DNA of 64,000 nt from Symbiodinium natans (Eukaryota; Sar; Dinophyceae; Suessiales; Symbiodiniaceae), in contig CAJNDS010002794.1 in the NCBI GenBank assembly GCA_905221605.1, forward strand, positions 204,501-268,500, read 5' to 3'. The first letter of the stretch is position 1; each line of letters starts with the position of its first letter. Under the pieces are notes generated by a model. That model saw only the letters and a list, made by a program, of their open reading frames with translations. It did not search any database and was not told the origin of the DNA. The position numbers and the translations under genes were made by a program. Positions 33,025-41,950 of this stretch are shown here, piece after piece.

Positions 33025-33181
33025 GAGGTTCATGGTACTGACTGATCAATTAAAACTGTACTTATATTCACCAATAATAACTGCATTTATCACCCGCTTG
33101 TAAGCCCCTTAAGTGCCCTCACATGGTTGTACGTACAGTTATAAGTACAGTCTTACTTGGTGAATAAGTACCATGAGCCTC
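33025..33181 (-). mobile_element. MITE-like element, copy 3, inverted, overlaps gene start
   Basis: 157 bp with ends GAGGTTCATGGTACT and AGTACCATGAGCCTC. Its core is the reverse complement of that in copies 1 and 2 ('cacccgcttgtaagccccttaagtgccct'), so it is inserted in the opposite orientation. The ATG at 33173, the first usable start of the ankyrin gene, lies inside its right terminal repeat. 'ccctgc' and 'cctgc' are found just outside the left and right ends, a possible but weak target duplication. Confidence 0.8.
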
Positions 33182-36100
33182 CCTGCAAAGGAGCTCCGAA
33201 AGGCTGTCTCTGCTGGCAACGCAACGGAAGCTCAAGCACTACTCGACTCTGGGCAGGTCGATTTCCCTGGAACCAGTGACCTCCAAGTCCAAGGCCGCCA
33301 TGGTTTAGCAAGAACGTTGAGACTTATAACTACCAAAGATCCTGACCGTAGAAGCCCAGTATCTGTCATGGGGGCTCTATCATGCGGACTAGGTCGCAGC
33401 GAGGCCGTCGAGTTAGAAAAGCAGACCACGACCTCCATTCTTCTTTCTACCTTCGAGCCATATAGGGCGGCTTTTGGTTCGAGGGATGCAAGGAGATGTT
33501 AGGGGCGACCCTTGAAGACATGTCAAGAAGCAGATCCATTGATGTTCAACCTTTTTTTGAGAACTTGGTCAGGCAGTACTGGCCTGCTCTTCACAGCTGC
33601 TGCCCGCGGGCACACAGAGGTCTTGCAGCTACTCCTTGCGAGATGGCCTGAAGGAGCCCAGGCCAGCGATGAGCAGGGCACAACGCCCGTGCACGTGGCG
33701 GCCGCACAAGGCCAGGTGAATGCTCTGGAACTTCTATGCAACATGTGGCCCGACGACGTGCTTCCGAAGCTCAACACTGGTTGGACACCTCTGCACGCCG
33801 CGGCACACAATGGGCAAGTGGAAGCTTTGAGGCTCCTGCTCTCAAAGTGGCCGCAAGGAGCCCAGGCTTCCACCCATGGAGGTGGGACACCCTTGCACAT
33901 CGCAGCGAAGTTGGGCCAGTCGGAAGCCTTGAAGCTCCTGCTTGCAAGCTGCTTAGGCAGTGTGGGTTAGTAGATGAGGGAATGAGGCGCCCTAGATCCC
34001 CCTATATACACCCTTTAAGGGATTATCTAACCAACAGCACCCTAAACCCTAAACCCTAAGCCCTAAGCCCTAAACCCTAAACCCTCAACCCTAAACCCTC
34101 CTAAACCCTAAACCCTAAACCCTAAACCCTAAGTAAGGCTGGCCCCAGTGGGGCTCGGCTGTGCGTGGCAGCTGGACGCCCGTGCATGCCGCCGCATACA
34201 GCGGGCAGGTCGAGGTCTTGAGGCTCCTGTTGGAGGACTGGCCGCAAGGCCTCCCTGGGTCTTGAAAACATTTAGGGTTTAGGGTTTTGGGTTTTGGGTT
34301 TAGGGTTTAGGGTTTAGGGTTCAGGGTTTAGGGCTACTCATAATTTGCTACATAAATGCCGAAATCTCCCTGTTTTCCATTGACAAGACTGCCCCTCAAC
34401 ACCCTAAAGGCCCTCAAGCACAAACCCCCCCGAGGTGTCCAGGCCAAAGATGAGTACGGCTCGACACCTTTGCTCAAAGCAGCCACCGAGGGCCAGATCG
34501 ATGCCTTCCATTTCTTATTCCAGAGGCAGCAAGGGGGAAGTGTTTAGGGTTTAGGGTTTAGGGTGTAGGGTTTAGGGTGTAGGGTTTAGGGTTTAGGGTT
34601 TAGGGTTTTGGTTCTAAGGGTGTTACTGACACCTAATTTGGGGTTTTAGGCAGTTTTGGGGGCTTCTGCTGCCAGAGGCCAGACGGGGGCCTCCTAGCGT
34701 GTTTCTGGGAGGCTTGGGGGGGGGGGGGGGTTTTAGGGCTTGTGCTTTCCGCAGGTGGCCAGCGGGGGTTGATGCCTTTGACAGTACAACAATCACTGGC
34801 CTGCCATGTGCCCTGGTGGTTGATGTTGCATGCAACCGCACCTCCAAGAGGAAATGGAAGGATTTAGCCACGGCTCTCCAGTGCGGAAGCCCAGGGAACC
34901 TTTCGGAGGCTTCTCTGCAGACCTGGCTTGACTGTGGAGGCGATGTCCTTTGGCGGGACTCGCATGGCTTCGGGCTCTTGTCGGTGTTGGAAGACGATGA
35001 GGCAAGGAGACTCCTGAAGGCCCACAGAACCTTCGGGGTCTTGATGCTGGCAGTCCTGAGGGACTGGCGCACCTACACGGTCCTGCTCTCCATGGTGGTT
35101 GTAGCCGTGTGTGTCTCAATGCTCGAGAAGCCCCGGGAGCCTCGGACCACAAAAGCCCTCGATGAGGAGCTCTTCTTAGATGGTGCCAAGCTCCTCGTCC
35201 AGGCTGGCTTGGGGTGCGCTTCTCAGAGGCTCTGGCGTTGGATCGAATTCTACCTGGCAGTGTTCTGGTTTGGCCTCCCCTTGTTAGTGTCAAGCTGGTT
35301 GTGGTGGCTGCCTTTGCTGGCCTTTTCATACATGACCCCAGCGGTTCTGATTTACAGGTGCAGGGCTCCCTACCGTGACTTCGTCCTTACGACTCTCTTC
35401 ACTGCGGCTCCTGCAAGCCAGACAGCTGCTTTCATCCGCACCTTGGCTCTTGCCGGCCTCTTTGGTCTTGTGGCTCTGGGGCTGTATCCTGTGGCCCCAT
35501 GGGCTGGAGAAGTGTGGCACGACACTTGGTTCGGCCCATTGCTGCTTGAATGGCAGAACAAGTTGCACAAGGAGTGGGCAACCAGCAGTTTGAGAGACAG
35601 CTGGCTGTTCTTTTGGGCACCTCCGGTAACAGCAAGCACCATCTTCTGGGCGTTCTATGCCTGCAGCGCTTGTGTGATGCTGCTATACCTCACCTGCCTG
35701 GGTGTAGCCCTTCTGCGAGGTTGCATCTGCCGGAGGGTGCAGGCTAGCAGCATGTGCAAGGCCAAGGACGAGATGGTTTGGGACATTCTGCAGAAGACAC
35801 CTACCCAGTTTTCACAGGGGAGCTCAGCCATGCAGCCGTGTCGCCGCAGCGGGCTCTGCTTCCGCCTGCTGCTGCATTGGGTCGACACGGTGTTTCACGT
35901 CAACAGCCTCCTCATGCTGCTGATGACGCAGCACTACCTGTGCGCGGCCGCAATGGCCTTTGCCATAGCGAGGAGCACGCTCAGACAATTTCGGCACCTA
36001 AGACCCTGGCGCCTGCGGCAGGCACATCTATATCTCGCGTGGGAATTATTTTGTTATTCTTGCTGATATAGAAACCCAAGAGGATATTCTAAGGGGAGTA

Positions 36101-37113
36101 TAGACGTAGCGTGGACAACGGAAATAGAGCCTCATGTGCATGGTGGTGTCCCGTTTGCCTTCCGCGAGCACATGTCGATTTTGCGGGAATTGACGAAGTG
36201 GTGGCGTGGGGTCCTACATTACACGCCCCACTTCCCTTTAGGGCGTGTCTAGGCCTGTGGGGGGGGTATAGCATAAAGCCCCTGAATGGGAAATAGTAGA
36301 CCACCTTTTAAGAAGGACCCCAATAAGGTACCCCTAATTTTGGAAACCTTCAAATGGGATTCGTGCGCAGGCCATCCAAGCGAGCCTTGAGCGTGGTCTC
36401 CTGCGCAAGGATCTCATCGAGTTCCTCCAGGACGCCTCCCGAGCGCATTGCGCGTGGCACTAGGGCGCCCTTTCCTAGAAGAAGCCCTAGAAAAAGCCTT
36501 AAACAGCCCTAAGGTTGCCCCCTTCTAGCTCATCTCCTCAACCCTTGCTCAAGGAGGAGAAGCGCTCTGAGGCTTGTCTCTGCGCGTTCATCACTTGCTA
36601 CGCCCTGCTCTTCGTGGAGGCTGCGGATCAACTGCTCCTGCTGCTCTGCAGCCTCACTCTCAGCACGTACCGCTACGCGGACTATGCGGTTGCCTGCGAT
36701 GCCCTGCCGCTGGCTTGAAATGATCCTATCTACACTGCTTAATCCTTATGGAGAACGCCTAGCGAAGCGAATCCGCACCAGCCAAATTGTTCGCAGATGG
36801 GGTTGGGGGGTGGGGGGTCAGGTGGGGTCCCTGCGTGGCACATTAGGCACGGACCATTTTTGTGACTTGGCATTTGTTGACGCTTCACCTGCAAGTGTTT
36901 CTTCCGCGCTCGGCCCCACAGCGGGGCCGGCGGATCATGCTAAGTTACTTTAAGTGCCTTAACAAGAGCCCAGGCTGGCGCAACCCAGTTCTGTTGGCCC
37001 AGCGGCAATCGCAGCCCAGTCGCACATCTGCCCAGAGCCCGGGAACGAGGAGACGCCGCGCGAGCCAAATCACGAGGAAGGTTTCAACGATTATGGAGAG
37101 TCCGAGGAGATGT
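33173..37113 (+). CDS. Ankyrin-repeat multipass membrane protein, about eight exons
   Basis: Exons I can join, roughly 750 residues in all: about 33173-33252; about 33577-33947; 34138-34248; 34435-34525; 34755-36021; 36371 to about 36442; 36554-36705; 36974-37113. The first part holds about six ankyrin repeats (TPVHVAAAQGQVNALELL, TPLHAAAHNGQVEALRLLL, TPLHIAAKLGQSEALKLLL). The exon 34755-36021 carries several membrane segments (LLSMVVVAVCVSM, IEFYLAVFWFGLPLLVSSW, LALAGLFGLVALGLYPV, FYACSACVMLLYLTCLGVALL), and 36554-36705 adds another (CYALLFVEAADQLLLLLCSL). An acidic tail (GNEETPREPNHEEGF) runs into a GTGAGT donor at 37114, so the gene may continue. Most donors are GC and every settled acceptor is AG|G. 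The layout recalls ankyrin-bearing channels, but I see no pore signature. The first intron and one other junction are approximate. Confidence 0.75.
33948..34137 (+). other. GC-AG intron holding CCCTAAA array (ankyrin gene)
   Basis: Exon ends '...ctgcttgcaa', intron starts GCTGCTTAGG, and the intron ends CTAAGTAAG before 'gctggcccc'. Splicing gives Ala-Ser-Trp-Pro-Gln, restoring the LLL(A/S).WP(Q/E) motif found at the same place in other repeats of this protein. About 95 of its 190 bases (34038-34133) are CCCTAAA-type units that run up to the acceptor. Unspliced, the frame stops at once. Confidence 0.75.
34249..34434 (+). other. GC-AG intron holding TTTAGGG array (ankyrin gene)
   Basis: The exon ends 'gactggccgcaag', the intron starts GCCTCCCTGG and ends CCCCCGAG before 'gtgtccaggcc'. 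Joining gives ...DWPQGVQAKDEYG..., the expected inter-repeat sequence. The array TTTAGGG/TTTTGGG at 34270-34342 is in the opposite orientation to that in the preceding intron. Confidence 0.75.
34526..34754 (+). other. GC-AG intron holding TTTAGGG array and poly-G (ankyrin gene)
   Basis: The exon ends 'ttcttattccagag', the intron starts GCAGCAAGG and ends CTTTCCGCAG before 'gtggccagcg'. Joining gives FLFQRWPAGVDA, parallel to LLLARWPEGAQA in an earlier repeat of the same protein. TTTAGGG/TGTAGGG units cover about 34543-34613, and a 14-base G run lies at about 34718-34732. Confidence 0.75.
36022..36370 (+). other. GC-AG intron with dispersed-repeat insertion (ankyrin gene)
   Basis: The exon ends 'cgcctgcggcag', the intron starts GCACATC and ends CGTGCGCAG before 'gccatccaagcg'. 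The joined protein reads RLRQAIQASLERGLLRKDL. It carries a short dispersed repeat at 36069-36104 ('aaacccaagaggatattctaaggggagtatag') that also occurs at 29738-29790. A G run and 'ggcgtgt' patches are present, but no telomeric array. Confidence 0.65.
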
Positions 37114-37130
37114 GTGAGTTCGGGATGTAG

Positions 37131-38355
37131 TGGTCCCTTGCCTGCTCCAGCTGGAAGCTTCGGGAGCCAGCTTAAACTCAAGACCCAAAACGCAACGCGG
37201 GTGGTGTTCTGTCGCTTTTGTGGGGGGCCGGGGGGGGCGGGGGGGCGGGGGGAGGGGGAGTGCAGCAAAGACTGTGCGGGGTGAACCCCCGCATACTAAA
37301 ACCCCAAACCTTAACCCTAGGTAGGGGGATCCCTGGGAGCCCAGGGATGTTGCGGGCCTGCGGCTCGTGCTGAGGAGGACTGGCTTGGTACCAACTGCTG
37401 GGCGGAGGGTTTAGGGTTTAGGGATTGGGTTGAGAAGGCTGTAAGGCTTCGGGATGAGGCTTTCGGCTTTAAGTTTTACGTGGATGAGGGTTTAATGTGT
37501 AGAGATGCAGGTTTAAGGGTGAGAGAAAGGGCTTAGGTTTAGAGGGTGAGGGGTTATACAGAAGCTGCTGTTCTTGGTGCATTCACGGGTTCCTTTCCCT
37601 TTGCTGTGCGCACGGGTGTTGTCGCTATTGTTGATGATGTTGTTGTCGTCATGGCGTGAACATTGCATCAGTTTGTAGCGCATTGGGAATGCTGCTGCTA
37701 GCGCAGCTTGGAAACCGGGCCGCTTCTCATGCAATTTTTCGGAGTTTTTGAGACAGGCAAGGCTTAGAGCGCCAACCGAGCAATCTGCCCAGAATTGTAT
37801 GTACTTGTCCCTGTCGTCACGCTGAAGAGTGTGCGGGTCCAAAATGAGTGTCTGCTTTGCGGTTGAAGCCCAAGCCCGACATGTTGCGAGGACATGGCAG
37901 ATCCTGTGTCCTCCGAGATGTGAGGGTCTCTCACCTGAACCTCGGTTCCATCAGCAGCGGCCATTCCAATTTCCAGTAGACAAGTACCCATTCAACTCCA
38001 CATTCGAGGTCGCCCGAAGCCCGACAGCTTGCCAAAAACCTCTCGTCTCACCAGCGCGAGCAAGCCTGCGAGCTTTCGATAAAAGCCGTGAAAGCTCCCG
38101 GCACCCTGAACCCCAAAGCTAAGCCCTAAACCCTTCAGACATCTAAATGCCGTATAAATCGTTGAAGCCCTAAAGCTCTCCAGCCCTGAAGGGGGTGGAC
38201 TCTAACCCCTGGACAGATCTAAAGGGGGCTTAGGGTTTAGGGTTTTTGGGGTTTAGGGTTTAGGGCTTCTCGCCGCGCCGCGGCAGTAGATTCCATGCAG
38301 AGATGGCGCCCCAACCCACCTTGCGGGATGTGAGAGGGTGGCATATCTCGCGATG
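37131..38355. other. No supported gene; G-rich and telomere-like patches
   Basis: A G-rich tract lies at 37220-37262 and TTTAGGG-type fragments at about 37406-37425 and 38228-38262, with CCCTAAA traces at 37296-37320 and 38120-38132. Reading frames of about 100 codons on either strand lack clear coding character. A continuation of the ankyrin gene could hide here; I could not find the matching exon. Confidence 0.4.
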
Positions 38356-38369
38356 GCGTGTTTTCAATT

Positions 38370-38570
38370 TGGAAGGGAGGGGGGGGCTTTGGATGGAGGG
38401 GCGTGTTTGTGTGGAGGGCTTGTGGATGGAGAGGGGGGGGGTTTGGATGGGGCTTGGGGGGGGGGGCTTGTGAGTGGAGGGGGGGCGGCTTTGGATGGAG
38501 GGGGGGTGCTTGTGGATGGAGGGGGGGGGGGGGCTTGTGGATGGAGGGCTTTGGATGGAGGGGTAGGTTG
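38370..38570 (+). repeat. G-rich minisatellite (GGATGGAGGGGGG)
   Basis: Units of about 25-30 bp alternate 'ctttggatggagggg' and 'cttgtggatggaggggggg'. Opposite-strand frames give Pro-Ser-Ile-His-Lys-Pro and Pro-Ser-Ile-Gln-Ser-Pro runs, which are artefacts of the repeat. Confidence 0.9.
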
Positions 38571-38599
38571 GTGTATTCTGCCCACCCCCTGCTTGCACA

Positions 38600-39630
38600 G
38601 GCATTTCAGTAGCCGTCCAACAGGATGAGCTGCCTGGAGCGAATCGGGGTTCTTTGGCACAAGATCCCTTCATTAGGCAAGAAACCTGAACTCAAAATCG
38701 GATTCCTATTGTAGTGAAAGGCGCTTTCCCTAAATCGAGGAATCGAGGGGTCTTGGGCTCCTTGGCGACGTGCCCACGCTACCCAGTAGACCCTGTAACC
38801 AAGCTGCTGCCCCGCCCCCCTCCCCCCCCCTTAGGAGCTTCAGTGCTGCGAAAAGTGTCGCAAAAAGGAAGGGCACGAGACTCCTTTCAAAGAGCTGCTT
38901 TCCGAAAAGAGCCTGCTAGGAGCATGTCAGAGGCAGCTATGGCACCCATGGGGCGAGGCTTTGGTCCCGTCAAAGCACAGAAATCCACTGCAGGAACGAT
39001 GAGGACCACATTTCAGCGATTTTTTCGTTCCAAGCTCCAAGGATTGGTTGTTGTCCAGTGAATGGGAGAGGGGATCCGAAGGGGACACGTTCAGGGGTCC
39101 TCTCACCGCAGCTTTGCTCGAGCCATTAAAAGGTATATGCCGCCTCAAAATGGTCCAAAATTTGCATCTAATGTCATAAATAGCTGTCATTGATCTCCTC
39201 AGTCTTCCTCGCAGTCTTTTTTTGGTGCGCTGTGCCGTCCAGAGGGAACCGTTCTTTGCCGGCGGCACCGTCGAGAATGTAGCACGTTTCGCGTACTTCG
39301 TGAATTTCGCACCTTGGCCGTCCAGCGTCCATCCTGGGTCTGTTGTTGCCCCTGCCGGTATTTTGGCCATGTTGGTTTTTTGGTTGTTTTCAGCTCAAGC
39401 CGGCATCTGTTCATTTCGCCGCGGTGCAAAAATGCACCCGCATGGCTCCTAAATCTCCAAAAACCATGGGCATGGGGCTTGTGCTATGGCAGCTATGGGG
39501 TCCAGAGGAAAACTCCAGTACTTAAGATCCCCAAGCTCGCACGAAGTAGCCCCTGAAACAGGTCCCATTCATTTTTCTTGCGTATACCAAACTCCTAAAC
39601 CCTAAACCCTGAACCCCGTGAATTAAGCTT
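38600..39630. other. No supported gene
   Basis: Competing frames of 60-147 codons on both strands. The minus-strand frame 39370 to 38927 (147 codons) and the plus-strand frame at 38714-39061 overlap, and neither has the sustained composition seen in the supported genes. A CCCTAAA doublet is at about 39595-39612. Confidence 0.4.
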
Positions 39631-39636
39631 GGAATA

Positions 39637-40565
39637 TTTTCTCGACGGAGGGGTTTAAACAACTTGGGAAGGGCTGCCTGAAAGCCACCCGTGGCACCAG
39701 CTGTTTCATGGTATTCGAAAGCTTCTGAGCTGAAAGCTGTGTGCCTGCGCTCTGCACTGAGTCAATGTTTCGTGGCCGCGAACCGCATCAAGACTTTGGC
39801 AGTTAGATGTCGGGTCGTCCGCGTGAAGTCAGGCATGTGCCAAGTTTCACTTCTGACAACTTAGCGCTCGCTCAGTTGCGTACAACCTGCGTGGGCCATG
39901 GAAGCTTGGTCTTCGGCGATTCTTGACATCACAAACTCCTGTCCCAAACTCAGGGCCAGTGAGGCCCAAAATGAACCTAGCCTTTGTTAGCCTTTGTTCT
40001 ACATTCCTGGCCAGGTCGCAGCCTTTGCGACAATGTTTTGGGCTTGCTCAGTTGCTGTCAGGCACATGCGCGTCATGCGCAAGCTGGCCAAATGAAGTCA
40101 CATAGCCTCGACACACTGGCGGATCTGACAGGTCTCCGTGGCTGCTGATGAGGCTGGGTTGCGAGCTTCAGCGCGCGATGTCGTATCGGTCAGAAGCAGC
40201 CTGTAAGGTCCTGGAGCCATCCACACCATCAGCAAGGCTTCTTCGGCCTTCGACGCCTCCGCTGTCAGAGTCTGAACCTCTTGCCTTGCTGCAGGTGGGA
40301 AACGCAGACTACCCTGATTATGCCCACAGGGTGCCCTTCAGCCGAGGCCCAAAAATAGCTTCAGGGACTTGACAGACAGTTGTACACGCTGCGCGTGGAC
40401 TGCCTTGGCCCGGGCTTGAAAATCGAGAAAGTTCAAAGGGGTCCTCAAAATGCTCGGGGGTTCAAGAGTTTTAAGAGAACCCTAGAATCCCCAGTATTTG
40501 GGGGTGAGGACTTTCGCGCCCATGGGCAGGTCAGAGGAATCCAATTCCCAGCATGTGAAGTCCAA
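39637..40565 (+). repeat. Segmental duplication, left copy, part 1
   Basis: This block is repeated at about 50145-51078 in the same orientation. Long exact phrases are shared, such as 'ggctgcctgaaagccacccg', 'gcactgagtcaatgtttcgtgg' and 'ctgtcagagtctgaacctct', with scattered small indels. Frames on either strand differ between copies, so I see no evidence of selection for a protein. Confidence 0.9.
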
Positions 40566-41670
40566 CAGTATCCCTAAGTTAGCGAGAAGCTTGCGGGACG
40601 GGCCATTGAGCATCATTGAGCTTGGGAGTGGCTTGGGCATTGATCTCGTTCCTGACCCTCAGACCAGGCATGCTACCGCACTTCGAAGTCTCAGAATGTA
40701 TGGATGAAAGCAGCAACGCCATGCTGTCAACGTGGTTGAGAAGCGCGCACGCAGCTCGCTCCACGTGATCTGCGCAGTCAGTAGGTGAGGGTCATAAATG
40801 AGGCACCAGGCTCACCCATCGCCTCCAATGATCACTTGTTGTGTGGTTGCCCATTCGTAAGAGCATTGCACAATCCTGAAGGTCTTATGCTTTGTTTCGT
40901 CTAGGAATTGGACATCGCGGACTCCGCCCATGCTTTGGCCTGGAAGCCCAGATGCTCTGCATGCTCTGCGCCATGCGACTCATGCGACTCATGCGACTCA
41001 TGCAGCTGTGAGCCACGACGCTCGCAGGAGCCACAAGGTGTGGAGACATTGACACCCGAGCTCCCTGGCCAAAGGATTTTGCAGGCACCATTGTTCTATA
41101 GGTGTTCACGGGTGTTCATGTAAGGTTGTGGGCCGAAATCTCATCGTACTTGCCGGCATCTGCCCTGCGTGCCGATCGCGCCACATCACGCAAGAAAGCC
41201 TCGACAGAGGCCGGAGACTCTGTGAATCTGTGGTGTCCGAATTGTGTGCACCGGCCTCCGGCGTCAGGCCCGGGAAGTTGAAGGTTTGTCTGCGCGTGCG
41301 GGGTGGGTGAGTGGGGGGCAAGGTGGTCAGGGGGAGCCCGAAGTCCCTGAACCGTTCAGCAACCTCCAAACATGAATGGGGAGGAGTGAAAGAGGGATTT
41401 TGTGGGAAGGTCTGAAGCCCAAGGAAACAGAGGCGAATTCTCGGCTGCGGCTCCCTGTTGCCGACAGTTTCGAGGTGTATGTCGCCCAGCTTGCGAAGCT
41501 TGTTCAGCCGTTGAGGTGGATCCCCCAGCGCTGATTGCACTGTGCTTGAGGGAGTACGCCTTCGTGATACGTTTGTGATACATTGCAGGCCCGACGTGTT
41601 TTTTGCCTTGGCGGATATTCAAGACAGTGACGCCTTGGAACGTGAACAAGCTCTTCAACGTCTTCGCGAG
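40566..41670 (+). other. 1.1-kb segment absent from the other duplication copy
   Basis: The left duplication copy has this extra DNA between parts that are adjacent in the right copy (at 51078-51085). It holds a 9-bp minisatellite (catgcgact, three units, about 40974-41000) and the coding relic at 41406-41712. Either the right copy lost it or the left copy gained it. Confidence 0.75.
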
Positions 41671-41712
41671 GACGATTTTCAGGTCTACGCCGGAGTCCAA
41701 GGCAGCGGTTAG
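41406..41712 (+). pseudogene. Frame-shifted coding relic, unknown protein
   Basis: Three plus-strand frames carry protein-like sequence in succession: about 41406-41505 (LPVADSFEVYVAQLAKLVQP), 41506-41577 (VEVDPPALIALCLREYAFV) and about 41549-41712 (RPDVFFALADIQDSDALER, then LQRLREDDFQVYAG and a stop). The handovers overlap, so frameshifts are likelier than introns, although an acceptor-like 'ttgcag|g' stands at 41585-41590. The right duplication copy keeps only the last few codons. No family recognised. Confidence 0.5.
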
Positions 41713-41950
41713 CCTGAAGAACACAGTATGCCGGCGAAGAGCCCAAACAGTAAGATTGTAGAGAAAGGGAAAGCGACGGAAAGCGCGTGAAACAACAACA
41801 CGACATAAAATTTGACAGGCGTTTAGGGTTACCCTAAACTTCAGTGCCGGCCCCTTACTAGGTGAGTCATGCAGCACCATGAGTCTGAAGCCAAAGGCAT
41901 AAACATGATTCATGCCGTTCTTGGCCCGAATGAAAAGGAACAAGCCGCAA
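41671..41950 (+). repeat. Segmental duplication, left copy, part 2
   Basis: It matches about 51085-51375 with few differences ('tccaaggcagcggttagcctgaaga', 'gacaggcgtttagggttaccctaaac', 'ggcccgaatgaaa'). It leads straight into the satellite array in both copies. A 195-codon minus-strand frame over this part is open in both copies but shows no recognisable domain. Confidence 0.85.

Noticed and set aside
41356-41943. 195-codon minus-strand frame, also partly open in the other duplication copy
   Set aside because: Its composition is less protein-like than the opposing plus-strand text, and its persistence in the second copy is explained by recent duplication.
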